Below, piece after piece: positions 10,429 to 20,335 of a stretch of DNA of 64,000 bases. The position numbers and the translations under genes are program-made. Below the pieces are notes generated by a model. It was given only the letters and a program-made list of their open reading frames with translations, made no database searches and was not told the origin of the DNA. Position 1 is the first letter of the stretch. The number at the start of each line of letters is the position of its first letter. Source of the stretch: Sphingomonas adhaesiva (GTDB lineage Bacteria > Pseudomonadota > Alphaproteobacteria > Sphingomonadales > Sphingomonadaceae); assembly GCF_002374855.1 (NCBI RefSeq), contig NZ_NWVC01000002.1, positions 124,001 through 188,000 on the forward strand, in the 5' to 3' direction.

Positions 10429-11570
10429 GCGAACACCTCGCGCGGCTTGCCCGAACCGACCGGCAGCGCGATGCGCGGCGCGTCGAGGCTTTCGACCAGA
10501 TCGGCCAGATCGCTGGCGGCCTCCGGCGTGCCGCAGGCGCGGGCGCGCGCAGCGGCGTTCTGGAGTGCTTCGGGGTCGAGGCCCAGTTTCTGCATCTGCT
10601 TGGCGAGTTCCGATGGCGTGAAGGCGGATTGCGGAATGGTACGCGCGCCGCCCGCGCGCGTGATCTCGCGCGCATTGGCGGTCTGGTGATCGTCGGTCGC
10701 ACTGGGCAGCGGCACCAGGATCGCCGGGCGCCCTGCTGCGGTCAGCTCCGCGATGGTGGAGGCACCCGCGCGCGCGATCACCAGATGCGCCCAGCCCAGA
10801 TGCTCCGGCAGGTCGGGCAAATAGGTGGCCAGATCGGCGGCGATATCCAGGCTAGCGTATTTCTCGCGCGCCGCATCGATATCCTCGATCCGCGCCTGAT
10901 GCGTCACCTGCAGGCGGCGGCGGAACGCCACCGGCAGCATCGCCAGACCGTCGGGCACCACCTGGCTCAGGATCGACGCGCCCTGGCTGCCGCCGGTCAC
11001 CAGCACGCGGAAGATGCCTTCCTCGTCCAGCAGCGGATAGGGCTTGGCACGCAGCGCCAGCACGCTGTCGCGCACCGGATTGCCGATCAGGTGCACCTTG
11101 TCGCGCAGCCGCGGCTTGACCCGCTCGGTTTCCTGATAGCTGGTGGCGATCGCGTCCACCTTGCCCGCGACCAGCCGGTTGACGCGGCCCAGCACGGCAT
11201 TCTGTTCGTGGACGGCGGTGCGGATGCCCGCCGCGAACGCCGCCGACAGCGCGGGGAACGCGGGATAGCCGCCGAAGCCCACCACCGCCGCGGGCTTGAA
11301 CGTGCGGTACAGTTCGGCCGCCATCGCGCGGCCCTGCCACATCTCGCGCGCCGCCTTCGCCCAGCCGACCGGCCCGCCGGCGAAGCGCCCGGCGGGGATG
11401 ACGTGCGTCTGGACGCCCTCGAACAGGCCCGGGAAGCGCACCCCGCGCGCGTCGCTGACCAGCGCGACCCGGTGTCCGCGACGGGTCAGTTCCTCCGCCA
11501 GCGCAGCGGCGGGGACCATATGGCCGCCGGTTCCGCCGGCGGCGAGGACGAAATGGCGCGTACGGGTCAT
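10425..11570 (-). CDS. murG: Undecaprenyldiphospho-muramoylpentapeptide beta-N-acetylglucosaminyltransferase
   Basis: GT28-type glycosyltransferase that converts lipid I to lipid II at the inner face of the membrane. 381 residues from ATG 11570 (ATGA overlap with ftsW). The first glycine loop [13 protein letters not shown] (residues 9-21), the second loop [11 protein letters not shown], and the donor-binding region [17 protein letters not shown] are present, all diagnostic of MurG. The [15 protein letters not shown] segment contributes acceptor binding. Confidence 0.97.
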   Translation of the reverse strand: MTRTRHFVLAAGGTGGHMVPAAALAEELTRRGHRVALVSDARGVRFPGLFEGVQTHVIPAGRFAGGPVGWAKAAREMWQGRAMAAELYRTFKPAAVVGFGGYPAFPALSAAFAAGIRTAVHEQNAVLGRVNRLVAGKVDAIATSYQETERVKPRLRDKVHLIGNPVRDSVLALRAKPYPLLDEEGIFRVLVTGGSQGASILSQVVPDGLAMLPVAFRRRLQVTHQARIEDIDAAREKYASLDIAADLATYLPDLPEHLGWAHLVIARAGASTIAELTAAGRPAILVPLPSATDDHQTANAREITRAGGARTIPQSAFTPSELAKQMQKLGLDPEALQNAAARARACGTPEAASDLADLVESLDAPRIALPVGSGKPREVFA

Positions 11571-12793
11571 TCGGTGTTCCAGCGGGTGATATAGGGACTG
11601 CGCATCAGGAACGGGTTGCGCCGGGTGAACGCCAGTAGCAACCCCATCCCGATTGACAGCGCGACCATCGACGACCCGCCATAGCTGATGAACGGCAGGG
11701 TCATGCCCTTCGACGGGGCAAGTCCGGTGTTGACCGCCATCGACACCAGCGCCTGCGCCCCGAACTGTACCGCCAGCCCCGATGCCGCCAGCAGCTTGAA
11801 CGGGTCCTGTTCGTCCAGCAGCTTGACGAACACGCGCACCACCAGCGCCAGGAACACCAGCGCGACGATCATGCACGCCAGCAGGCCGAATTCCTCGCCG
11901 ATCACTGAATAGATGTAGTCGGTGTGCGCCTCCGGCAGGCCGAACTTGACGGTGCCGCCGCCCGGCCCGGTCCCGAACCAGCCGCCCGCGGTCAGCGTGG
12001 CGTGCGCGGCGTTGGTCTGGAAATGGTCGGCCGCGCCCTCCCCCTCGACACCCGGGAACAGGAAGGCGTCGATCCGCGAGCGCGCGGTGCCGTAGAACAG
12101 ATAGGCCGCCACCAGCCCGGCGGGCACCAGCGCGACGAACCCCATGATCGTCTTGGTCGGCGTCCCCGCGATCGTCACCAGCGCCAGCCAGATCAGGCAG
12201 AAGATCACCGTCTGCCCGAAATCGGGTTGCAGCATCAGCAGCAGCGCGATCACCCCGGTCAGCCCCGCGGTGATGATCGTCACCGGCAGTTCCTGGTCAC
12301 GCGACTTCAGCGACAGCAGCCACGCCACCGTCACCACGAAGAACGGCTTCAGGAATTCGGACGGCTGGAACTGCGCGAAGCCGAAGCCGATCCAGCGCTT
12401 CGCGCCGTTCACCGTCATGCCGATGAACGGCATCAGCACCAGGCACGCGATGCACACCGCCGCGCCCACCAGCGCCATCCGCCGCGCCAGTTGCACCGGC
12501 AGCATCGACACGCCGAACAGCACCGGCAACGACACCGCCACCCAGATCGTCTGGCGCCAGAAATAGTGCAGCGGCTCGAACTTCAGATGCTCGCCCGAAT
12601 AGCGCATCGCGCTGGCAGGCGAACCGGCGGCGACCGCCAGCAGTCCGATCGCGATCAGGAACAGCGCCAGCAGCAGCAGCACGCGGTCGATATCCCAGAA
12701 CCAGGTGCCCAGCGGCGACGGATCGCCGCGCCCTCCGCGGCCCTTCAAACGCCCGCGGTCGATCGCGCCGCCCGCCGGCTTGCCCTCGGTCAT
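11567..12793 (-). CDS. ftsW: Septal peptidoglycan glycosyltransferase FtsW
   Basis: SEDS-family polymerase that builds septal glycan strands together with FtsI. 408 residues with about ten membrane helices and a cytoplasmic N-terminus of some 35 residues. SEDS hallmarks include GAKRWIGFGFAQFQPSE (near residue 125) and, close to the C-terminus, the PSKGMTLPFISYGGSSM signature. The ATG at 12793 overlaps the murD stop by four bases. Confidence 0.97.
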   Translation of the reverse strand: MTEGKPAGGAIDRGRLKGRGGRGDPSPLGTWFWDIDRVLLLLALFLIAIGLLAVAAGSPASAMRYSGEHLKFEPLHYFWRQTIWVAVSLPVLFGVSMLPVQLARRMALVGAAVCIACLVLMPFIGMTVNGAKRWIGFGFAQFQPSEFLKPFFVVTVAWLLSLKSRDQELPVTIITAGLTGVIALLLMLQPDFGQTVIFCLIWLALVTIAGTPTKTIMGFVALVPAGLVAAYLFYGTARSRIDAFLFPGVEGEGAADHFQTNAAHATLTAGGWFGTGPGGGTVKFGLPEAHTDYIYSVIGEEFGLLACMIVALVFLALVVRVFVKLLDEQDPFKLLAASGLAVQFGAQALVSMAVNTGLAPSKGMTLPFISYGGSSMVALSIGMGLLLAFTRRNPFLMRSPYITRWNTE

Positions 12794-14091
12794 GCCATCT
12801 GCTCCACCAGCGCGCGAAACACCTGCCCGCGATGTTCGAAATCGGTGAACTGGTCGAACGACGCAGCGGCCGGGGACAGCAGCACCACGTCGCCGCGCTC
12901 CGCCTCCTGCGCGGCCAGCTTCACCGCGCGGTCCAGCGTTTCCACCTCCGCGACCGGCATGTGCCCGCGCAGCACCGCGGCGAAGCGCGCGCCGGAATCG
13001 CCGATCGTATAGGCGCGCACGACATGGTCGAAATAGGGCGCGCAGGCGTCCAGGTCGTCCCCCTTCGCCTTGCCGCCGACGATCCAGTGGATGCGCGGGA
13101 AGGCCGCCAGGGCGGGCGCCGCGCTTTCGGGATTGGTCGCCTTGCTGTCGTTGATCCACGCCACGCCGTTCAGCGTCGCGATCCGCTCCATGCGGTGCGG
13201 CAGGCCGGTGAAGCTTTCCAGCGCGCGCTCGATCGTCTCGGCGGGCACGCCCAGCGCCTCGGCCACCGCGACCGCGGCCTTGGCATTCTGTTCGTTGTGC
13301 GGCCCCTGCAACGACGGCCAGCGCGCCTGATCGCCGGGCAGCGGCACGCCGTCGATGAAGCGGACGTTCAGCCCGGCCGGCGCGCCGTCCAGCACGCCCA
13401 GTTCCGCCTCCGCCTCGTAATCGACCACCGCCAGATGCGCGGGCGATTGCATCGCGAACAACCGCGCCTTGCTGGCGGCATAGCCTTCGAACCCGTCGTA
13501 GCGGTCGAGATGGTCGGGGGTGACGTTCAGCAGCACCGCCACGTCGCAATCGAGCGTCTGCGTCAGGTCGATCTGGTAGCTCGACAGCTCGAGAACATAG
13601 ACACCGCCCTCCGGCAGCGGCTCCTGCGCCAGGATCGGCAGGCCGATGTTGCCGCCCATCCGCGCGGGGATGCCGGCGGTGTCGAGGATATGGTGGACCA
13701 GCGCGGTGGTCGTCGACTTGCCGTTGGTGCCGGTGATCCCGACAACCTTGTGCGCGGGCAAGTCGGCGCGTCCTTCCGCGAACAATTCGATATCACCGAT
13801 GATCGGCACGCCCGCCGCCCGCGCCTTCGCCGCCAGCGGATGGCGGTTGAGCGGCACGCCGGGGGAGACGACCAGCGCATTGACGTCGCCAAGGTCGATC
13901 GCCTCCAGATCGGCGATCGCCAGCGCCTCGCACCCCACCTCGTCCAGCAGCGCCTCGCACTTGACCACGTCATTGTCCCAGGCAGTCACGCGCGCGCCGC
14001 CCGCCAGCAGCGCCCGAACGGCCGCGGCGCCGGAGCGCGCCAGCCCCAGCACCGCATAATGTTTCCCGGCGAAGGCGCGCGCGACGATCAT
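12790..14091 (-). CDS. murD: UDP-N-acetylmuramoylalanine--D-glutamate ligase
   Basis: Mur ligase adding D-Glu to UDP-MurNAc-L-Ala. 433 residues from ATG 14091 (ATGA overlap with mraY). It shows an N-terminal Rossmann-like domain ([17 protein letters not shown]), the P-loop [19 protein letters not shown] near residue 110, [24 protein letters not shown], and the C-terminal [17 protein letters not shown] segment. The order mraY-murD-ftsW-murG is the usual one. Confidence 0.98.
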   Translation of the reverse strand: MIVARAFAGKHYAVLGLARSGAAAVRALLAGGARVTAWDNDVVKCEALLDEVGCEALAIADLEAIDLGDVNALVVSPGVPLNRHPLAAKARAAGVPIIGDIELFAEGRADLPAHKVVGITGTNGKSTTTALVHHILDTAGIPARMGGNIGLPILAQEPLPEGGVYVLELSSYQIDLTQTLDCDVAVLLNVTPDHLDRYDGFEGYAASKARLFAMQSPAHLAVVDYEAEAELGVLDGAPAGLNVRFIDGVPLPGDQARWPSLQGPHNEQNAKAAVAVAEALGVPAETIERALESFTGLPHRMERIATLNGVAWINDSKATNPESAAPALAAFPRIHWIVGGKAKGDDLDACAPYFDHVVRAYTIGDSGARFAAVLRGHMPVAEVETLDRAVKLAAQEAERGDVVLLSPAAASFDQFTDFEHRGQVFRALVEQMA

Positions 14092-15158
14092 CGCAGCTTC
14101 AGCGTCGATAGCCCGGCCAGCGCCAGCACCAGGCTGATGATCCAGAAGCGGATCACCACCGTCGGCTCGCTCCACCCCAGTTGCTCGAAATGGTGGTGGA
14201 TCGGCGCCATGCGGAAGATGCGCTTGCCGGTGCGCTTGTACCAGAACACCTGGATGATGACGCTCATCGCCTCGACGACGAACAGCCCGCCGATGATCCC
14301 CAGCACGATCTCGTGATGCGCGACGACCGCGATCGTGCCCAGCGCGCCGCCCAGCGCAAGGCTGCCGGTATCGCCCATGAACACCGCCGCCGGGGGCGCA
14401 TTGTACCACAGGAACGCGAGGCCCGCGCCGATCACCGCGCCGCAGAAGATCGTGAGGTCGCCCGCGCGGGGCACGTGCGGGATGCCCAGGTAATCGGCGA
14501 ACTTCACGTTGCCCGCCAGATACACGATCACCATGAACGCGACCGAGGCGATGATGACCGGCATCGTCGCCAGCCCGTCCAGCCCGTCGGTCAGGTTCAC
14601 CGCATTGCCGAACGCGACGATTGTGAACGCCGCGAACAGCGGATAGGCATAGCCCAGGTCGATGAAATAGCGATTGGTGAACGGGAAGAACACGCCCGAG
14701 CCGTTCTCCTGCATGATGATCCACGCCGCGACCCCGGCGATCGCGAATTCCAGCAGCAGCCGCACCTTGCCGGAAACGCCCGCGGTGCTCGCCTTGCGCA
14801 CCTTGTCGTAATCGTCGAGGAACCCGATCGCGCCGAACCCCAGCGTCACGAACATGCACGCCCAGACGAACGGGTTGCGAAGGTCCATCCAGATCAGGAT
14901 CGACAGCGACAGGCTGGTCAGGATCATCAGCCCGCCCATCGTCGGCGTGCCGCGCTTGGCCAGATGGGTCTGCGGCCCGTCGGCGCGGATCGGCTGCCCC
15001 TTGCCCTGCCGCACCCGCAGCCAGCCGATGAAGCGCGGCCCGATGATCAGGCCGATGAACAGCGCGGTCGCCACCGACGCGCCCGCGCGGAACGACAGGT
15101 AGCGGATGAGGTTCAGCGCGCCCGGGAAACCGAGCTGTTCAGCGATCCAATACAGCAC
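14088..15158 (-). CDS. mraY: Phospho-N-acetylmuramoyl-pentapeptide-transferase
   Basis: Polytopic membrane enzyme transferring phospho-MurNAc-pentapeptide to undecaprenyl phosphate to form lipid I. 356 residues with about ten membrane helices. The catalytic Asp pair is in [10 protein letters not shown] (near residue 118). [13 protein letters not shown] and the C-terminal [15 protein letters not shown] loop are family signatures. The GTG at 15158 follows the murF TAA directly, with no spacer and no overlap. Confidence 0.98.
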   Translation of the reverse strand: MLYWIAEQLGFPGALNLIRYLSFRAGASVATALFIGLIIGPRFIGWLRVRQGKGQPIRADGPQTHLAKRGTPTMGGLMILTSLSLSILIWMDLRNPFVWACMFVTLGFGAIGFLDDYDKVRKASTAGVSGKVRLLLEFAIAGVAAWIIMQENGSGVFFPFTNRYFIDLGYAYPLFAAFTIVAFGNAVNLTDGLDGLATMPVIIASVAFMVIVYLAGNVKFADYLGIPHVPRAGDLTIFCGAVIGAGLAFLWYNAPPAAVFMGDTGSLALGGALGTIAVVAHHEIVLGIIGGLFVVEAMSVIIQVFWYKRTGKRIFRMAPIHHHFEQLGWSEPTVVIRFWIISLVLALAGLSTLKLR

Positions 15159-16535
15159 TTATGTCTTCCCGCCCGCCAGTCCGGCCACCAGCCGCGCCAG
15201 CCCTACCCCGTTGGAACCCTTGACGAGTACCGCGTCGCCGGGGCGGATCAGGGCACGCGCCTTGTCCAGCGCCGCGGCAGCGTCGGGCACATGGACGAAT
15301 TCGATCCGCCCCTCAAGCGCCCGTGCAAGATCGCGCATCGCTTCGCCGACCAGCACGGCCGTTTCGACGCGCGCGTCGATCACCGGCGCGGCCAGGTCGG
15401 CGTGATAGGCGGGGCCGGCATCACCCAGTTCGCGCATCTCGCCCAGGATCGCGACGTGCCGGCCGGGCATCTGCGCCAGCACGGCCAGCGTCGCGCGCAT
15501 CGATGCGGGATTGGCGTTGTAGCTTTCGTCGATCAGCGTCGCGGTGCCGCCGCCGCCCGCCGGCGTGATCGCGATCTGCGCGCCGCGTCCCGGCAGGCCG
15601 CCCAGCTCCGCCAGCGCCAGCCCCGCCAGCGCCAGATCCGCGTCGACCGCATCGGCGACGGCCAGCACGGCCAGCGCATTGGAGACCCAGTGGGCGCCCG
15701 GCTGCGCCACCGTCACGCTCACCTCTCGCGCGCCGACGCGCGCGGTGACGAAGGTGCCGCCGGACGGCGCACCGGCCATCTCGATCGGGTGGACGTCAGC
15801 CCCTTTCCCGATGCCGAACGTCACGATCCGCGCGGCATGGGGCCGCGCCGCCGCGATCAACCGGTCGCGATGCGGGCTGTCGAAGGGCACGATCGCGACC
15901 CCGCCCGGCTCCAAACCCTGGAAAATCTCGCCTTTGGCGTCGGCGATCGCGCTTTCGTCGCGAAAGAATTCGGTATGCGCCGGCGCGATCGCGGTGATGA
16001 GCGCGACATGCGGGCGGACCAGCGTGGTCAGATGCGCCAGTTCGCCGGCATGGTTCATCCCCATCTCCAGCACCGCATAATCGCTGTCCGCGGGCATCCG
16101 CGACAGGCTGAGCGGGACGCCGGTATGGTTGTTGTAGCTCTTCACCGACCGGTGCGCGCGTTTCGCGGGCGATCGGTCCAGCGCGGCGAACAGCGCCTCC
16201 TTCGTCGATGTCTTGCCGACCGATCCGGTCACGCCGATCACCCGGCCCGCCACCCGTGCCCGCGCGGCGCGCGCCAGATCCTCCAGCGCGGCGAAGGTAT
16301 CGGCGACGCGCACGTGCGGATGGGCCGTGTCCCGCGACACGATCGCCCCCGCCGCGCCCTGCGCGAACGCCTGGTCCAGGAAGCGATGCCCGTCGGTCGT
16401 CTCGCCGGTCAGCGCGACGAACAGGTCGCCCGGCCCGACCTCACGCGAATCGAACGCGACGCCGGTGACGGCGAAGTCCCGCGACGCGGTGCCGCCGGTG
16501 GCCGCGGCGATCGCCCCGGCGGTCCACAGCGTCAT
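15159..16535 (-). CDS. murF: UDP-N-acetylmuramoyl-tripeptide--D-alanyl-D-alanine ligase
   Basis: Last cytoplasmic Mur ligase, attaching D-Ala-D-Ala from Ddl. 458 residues from ATG 16535 (ATGA overlap with murE). The N-terminal domain contains DSREVGPGDLFVALTGETTDGHRF, typical of MurE/MurF. The ATP loop is GVTGSVGKTSTKEAL (about 103-117), and the C-terminal part has LIDESYNANPASMRA and VLVKGSNGVGLARLV. The short Ser-Val form of the P-loop is normal for MurF. Confidence 0.97.
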   Translation of the reverse strand: MTLWTAGAIAAATGGTASRDFAVTGVAFDSREVGPGDLFVALTGETTDGHRFLDQAFAQGAAGAIVSRDTAHPHVRVADTFAALEDLARAARARVAGRVIGVTGSVGKTSTKEALFAALDRSPAKRAHRSVKSYNNHTGVPLSLSRMPADSDYAVLEMGMNHAGELAHLTTLVRPHVALITAIAPAHTEFFRDESAIADAKGEIFQGLEPGGVAIVPFDSPHRDRLIAAARPHAARIVTFGIGKGADVHPIEMAGAPSGGTFVTARVGAREVSVTVAQPGAHWVSNALAVLAVADAVDADLALAGLALAELGGLPGRGAQIAITPAGGGGTATLIDESYNANPASMRATLAVLAQMPGRHVAILGEMRELGDAGPAYHADLAAPVIDARVETAVLVGEAMRDLARALEGRIEFVHVPDAAAALDKARALIRPGDAVLVKGSNGVGLARLVAGLAGGKT

Positions 16536-17956
16536 GCCGCCACCTCGCGCGCGACCGCGACATCGTCAAACGGCAGCACCAGATCGCCGACGATCTGGCC
16601 CTGTTCATGTCCCTTGCCCGCGATCAGCACGATATCCCCCGCCTGCGCCTCGCCCACCGCCGCCGCGATCGCGCTGCGCCGGTCGCCGATCTCGCGCGCG
16701 TGCGGCACGCCCTCCAGAACCATCGCACGGATCGCCGCAGGATCCTCGGACCGCGGATTGTCGTCGGTCACGATCACGACATCGGCATGCGCCGCGGCCG
16801 CCGCGCCCATCAGCGCGCGCTTGCCGGTGTCGCGGTCGCCGCCGGCGCCGAACACCAGGATCAGCCGCCCGGCGACATGCGGGCGCAGCGCCGCGCACGC
16901 CGCCTCCAGCGCATCGGCCGTATGCGCGTAATCGACATAGACGGGCGCGCCGCGCGCGCTGATCGCCGCGCGTTCCAGCCGCCCGCGCACCGGCTGCAAC
17001 CGCGCCAGCGCCGCGATCGTCGCGGCGGCATCGCCGCCGGTCACGATCACCAGCCCCGCCGCGATCAGCGCGTTGGCGGCCTGATAGGCGCCGATCAGCG
17101 GCAGCGTGACGCGATGGTCCGCCCCGTCGGCGCGGATCGTCAGCCCCTGCCCCAGCAGCGTCGGCTCGCGCGCGATCAGCCGCAGGTCGTCGCCATGCTC
17201 CCCCACGGTGAAGACGCGATTGCCGCGTTCGCGCGCGATATCGATCACCCTTTCCGACTGCTGATCGTCGGCCCATACCACCGCCGCGCCGTCGTCCGAC
17301 AGCACCTGAGCGAACAGCCGCAGCTTGGCGGTGAAATAGGCCGCCATGTCGCCGTGATAGTCCAGGTGATCGCGGCTGAGGTTGGTGAACGCCGCCGCGC
17401 GCACCGGCAACCCCTCGGTCCGATACTGGCTCAGCCCGTGACTCGATGCCTCGAACGCGACATGCGTCACCCCCTCGCGCGCCAGCCCGGCGACGTTCGA
17501 CAGGAAGGTGACGACGTCGGGCGTGGTCAGCCCGGTGGTGACGCGGTCGTCGGCGGTGGTGACGCCCAGCGTCCCGATCGACGCGGCATGGTGGCCCGCC
17601 AGCCGCCACAATTGCCGCGTCATCTCTACGCTGGACGTCTTGCCGTTGGTGCCGGTGACGGCGACCGCGGTGCCGGGGAACGGCGCGAAGAAGCGCGCCG
17701 CCAGCCGCGCGAAACATTCGCGCGGATTGGCATCGGCGATGTGCAGCGCGCCCTCGACCCGCGCTTCGGGCCGCGCGACGATCGCGATCGCGCCGGCCTC
17801 GATCGCGGCGGGGATGAAATCCTCGCCATTGACGCGCGCGCCCTCGAACGCGCCGAACACCGTGCCCGGCGCGACCTTGCGATGGTCGATCGCGAAGCCG
17901 GTGACGGTCGCCGCGTCATCACCGCCCGCGCCGGGCACCAGTTGCGCCAGCTTCAT
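16532..17956 (-). CDS. murE: UDP-N-acetylmuramoyl-tripeptide synthetase (meso-diaminopimelate adding)
   Basis: Mur ligase adding the third residue of the stem peptide. 474 residues from ATG 17956 (ATGA overlap with ftsI). The P-loop AVTGTNGKTSSVEMTRQLW lies near residue 105, followed by FEASSHGLSQYR and FTNLSRDHLDYHGDM. The C-terminal DDNPRSED motif contains the DNPR sequence associated with selection of meso-diaminopimelate rather than lysine, which fits a Gram-negative cell wall. Confidence 0.98.
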   Translation of the reverse strand: MKLAQLVPGAGGDDAATVTGFAIDHRKVAPGTVFGAFEGARVNGEDFIPAAIEAGAIAIVARPEARVEGALHIADANPRECFARLAARFFAPFPGTAVAVTGTNGKTSSVEMTRQLWRLAGHHAASIGTLGVTTADDRVTTGLTTPDVVTFLSNVAGLAREGVTHVAFEASSHGLSQYRTEGLPVRAAAFTNLSRDHLDYHGDMAAYFTAKLRLFAQVLSDDGAAVVWADDQQSERVIDIARERGNRVFTVGEHGDDLRLIAREPTLLGQGLTIRADGADHRVTLPLIGAYQAANALIAAGLVIVTGGDAAATIAALARLQPVRGRLERAAISARGAPVYVDYAHTADALEAACAALRPHVAGRLILVFGAGGDRDTGKRALMGAAAAAHADVVIVTDDNPRSEDPAAIRAMVLEGVPHAREIGDRRSAIAAAVGEAQAGDIVLIAGKGHEQGQIVGDLVLPFDDVAVAREVAA

Positions 17957-19662
17957 TCCGGGTCCGCCGCATTCTCGCCCGGGGCATGCCACAGCAGCCC
18001 GGACAGTTCGGACACGTCGATGTCGCGCCGGTCGTCGGGGATCACGCCCAGCATCGCGCCGGTACGGCTGATGACCCGGCTGACGACGGGGGCCGCGGTA
18101 TAGGCGGCAGTGGTCTGGAAGGAGTTTTCCGCCACGCGCTTGGGGGAATCGAGCATCGCGATGACAACATAGCGCGGTGCGTCCATCGGGAAAGCCGCCG
18201 CGAAGGTCGAGACGTTCGCATTCTTGGCATAGCCGCCGGCGCGCGGCACCTCGGCGGTGCCGGTCTTGCCGCCGACGCGATAGCCCGGCGCCTCGGCCTT
18301 GCGCCCGGTGCCGTCCTCCACGATCAGCCGCAGCAGCTGGCGGATGCGATAGCTGGTTTCCGGCTTGATGACGCGCCGGCCCTGTGCCGCATGGCCCGGC
18401 TGCACCTTCAGCAGCGTCGCCGGGCGCCAGATGCCGCCGTTGACCAGCGCGGCATAGGCGCTGGCCAGATGCAGCGGCGTCACCGCGATGCCATGACCGT
18501 AGGCGGTGGTCATCGTCGTGGTGCGCGCCCAATAGACCGGCCACAGCGGGCGGCCCTTCTCGCGCAGTTCGATATCCGGCTTGGTATCGAAACCCAGCTT
18601 GCGGAACATCTGCTGCATCCGCGCCGCGCCGATCTCGTCGGCGATGCGCGCGGTGGCGATGTTGCTGGAATGGACCAGCGTCTCGGGAATGTTGAGCCAG
18701 CGGTTCTGCGCGTGATCGTCCTTGATCTTGAACCGGCCGACCTGCAGCGGCTGGGTCGCGTCGAAGCGGCGCGACATGCTGGTGACGATCCCCGAATCGA
18801 TCGCGACCGCCATGGTGATCGGTTTGAACGCGCTGCCCAGTTCGTAGACCGACTGGATGGTGTTGTTGCGCAGCTCCTCGGTGCCGGCCATGCCGACGCG
18901 ATTGGGGTTGAACAGCGGCATCGACACCATCGACACGATCTCGCCGGTGTCGACGTCCAGGACGATTCCCGCCCCGCCCTTTGCCTGATAGGCGCCGACC
19001 GCGCGGCCCAGCTCGCTTTCCATCGCCGCCTGCACGCGGCTGTCGATCGACAGCGCGACGGGCGCACCCGACAGCGACGGGTTGGTCAGCCGCTCGTCCA
19101 GCGCGCGCTCGATCCCGCTCATCCCGCGTCCGCCGCTGATGAACCCCAGCGCGTGCGCGGCCAGCGTGCTTTGCGGGTACAGCCGCTGGGTCTCGCGCTC
19201 GAACACGATCCCCGGCTCGCCGATCGCGTTCACCGCCTCGACCAGCGCGGGGCTGGCGCGGCGGTTCAGATAGGTGAAGGCGACGGGCCGCGTGATCTGG
19301 GCGTAGAACCACGACTGGTCGCCCTTGTCGGGCATCAGGTCGGCCAGCTTCTGCGCGATATCGGCGGGGTCGCCGATCAGCTTCTTGGGGTGGACGCCGA
19401 TCGTCCAGGCGTCGATGGTGCGCGCCAGCGGGGCGCCGTTGCGATCGACGATGTCGCCGCGCGGCGCCATCGCCGCCGCCGCGCCGCCGCGATCGCCGCC
19501 CTCCATCACGCCCAGGATCGCCAGCCGCCCGACCACGATCAGGATCGCGCCCGCGAACAGCAGCATCAGCACCATCAGGCGCAGATGCTGCGTCGCCAGC
19601 ACCTGCTGGCGCTGTTCCCCGGTGCGGGCGTGGCGGATCGGCCGGGCCACCAGCGCGGTCAA
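17953..19662 (-). CDS. ftsI: Septal peptidoglycan transpeptidase FtsI (PBP3)
   Basis: Class B penicillin-binding protein cross-linking septal peptidoglycan. About 569 residues if started at TTG 19662, whose bases overlap the ftsL stop (TTGA). No ATG suits better, and the reading frame continues upstream only as an overlap with ftsL. One N-terminal membrane helix (LRLMVLMLLFAGAILIVVGR) follows a basic cytoplasmic stretch. The dimerisation domain has GDIVDRNGAPLARTI. The active-site triads are SAFKPITM (SxxK), SSN in LVHSSNIATARI, and KTG in VGGKTGTAEVP. Confidence 0.95.
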   Translation of the reverse strand: MTALVARPIRHARTGEQRQQVLATQHLRLMVLMLLFAGAILIVVGRLAILGVMEGGDRGGAAAAMAPRGDIVDRNGAPLARTIDAWTIGVHPKKLIGDPADIAQKLADLMPDKGDQSWFYAQITRPVAFTYLNRRASPALVEAVNAIGEPGIVFERETQRLYPQSTLAAHALGFISGGRGMSGIERALDERLTNPSLSGAPVALSIDSRVQAAMESELGRAVGAYQAKGGAGIVLDVDTGEIVSMVSMPLFNPNRVGMAGTEELRNNTIQSVYELGSAFKPITMAVAIDSGIVTSMSRRFDATQPLQVGRFKIKDDHAQNRWLNIPETLVHSSNIATARIADEIGAARMQQMFRKLGFDTKPDIELREKGRPLWPVYWARTTTMTTAYGHGIAVTPLHLASAYAALVNGGIWRPATLLKVQPGHAAQGRRVIKPETSYRIRQLLRLIVEDGTGRKAEAPGYRVGGKTGTAEVPRAGGYAKNANVSTFAAAFPMDAPRYVVIAMLDSPKRVAENSFQTTAAYTAAPVVSRVISRTGAMLGVIPDDRRDIDVSELSGLLWHAPGENAADPE

Positions 19663-20333
19663 CGCAGGCGGCTCCGCTCCGTCCGCGCGCCGCTCAGCAG
19701 GTCGCCGATCGTCGAATCGCTCAGCAGCGACTTGTCGAGCATCGCCACCGCCTTCATCGCGCGGGCCGGCTGCGTCGCCGCGGCGGTCGCCACTGCCGGG
19801 GTCAGCCGCGTCGCGCGGGCCGACGTGGCGGGGGCAACCACCTTCACCATCCCGCCGACCGCGATCGGGGCGCGGCGCGCGGTGTCGAGCGCGGCGGTGC
19901 GCACCACCGGTGCGGGCGACGGGGCGATCGGGGTGGCGGCGTTCTGGATCGCGGGGGCATTGGCGGCGGCGGGGGTGGCAGGAACGATCAGTTGCGCCGT
20001 GCGCACCGCGCCGTCGCCGCCCGGCAGCGTCAGGCCGTGATCGGGCGACAGCGACGCCAGCGCGGCTTCGTCCGCGACGAATTGCTGCGCGGTCGGCACG
20101 GTCAGCGCCAGCGTGTCGCCGTTCCAGCGTTCCAGCTGCGCCAGGTTCGCGCGCACGTCGAATTCGGTTTCCAGCGCACGGATATCGCGCTGCGCCGACA
20201 CGATCTTGCGGTCGATCTGCTCCAGCTTCTTGCGCTCCGCCGCCACCTGCGAGGACACGAGGTAGAAGCCGATCGCCACCATCGCGCAGCTGGCCAGCCA
20301 GCCCAGCCCCTTCAACCGATACATCGCCGCCAT
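19659..20333 (-). CDS. ftsL: FtsL-like cell division protein with long C-terminal extension
   Basis: Occupies the ftsL position between rsmH and ftsI and has the family layout: a short cytoplasmic N-terminus, one membrane helix (residues about 10-28, WLASCAMVAIGFYLVSSQVA) and a coiled coil (AAERKKLEQIDRKIVSAQRDIRALETEFDVR region). That is followed by the characteristic short segment around LERWNGDTLAL. Beyond residue 110 the protein continues for over 100 Ala/Pro/Thr-rich residues, so at 224 residues it is about twice the usual FtsL length. ATG 20333 has GGAGG eight bases upstream and lies two bases after the rsmH stop. The assignment rests on position and architecture. Confidence 0.82.
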   Translation of the reverse strand: MAAMYRLKGLGWLASCAMVAIGFYLVSSQVAAERKKLEQIDRKIVSAQRDIRALETEFDVRANLAQLERWNGDTLALTVPTAQQFVADEAALASLSPDHGLTLPGGDGAVRTAQLIVPATPAAANAPAIQNAATPIAPSPAPVVRTAALDTARRAPIAVGGMVKVVAPATSARATRLTPAVATAAATQPARAMKAVAMLDKSLLSDSTIGDLLSGARTERSRLR

Positions 20334-20335
20334 CG

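Noticed and set aside
14181-16931. 916-codon plus-strand open frame opposite mraY, murF and murE
   Set aside because: Composition dominated by Arg, Gln, His and Asp, typical of reverse-strand translation of GC-rich genes; no domain and no start signal.
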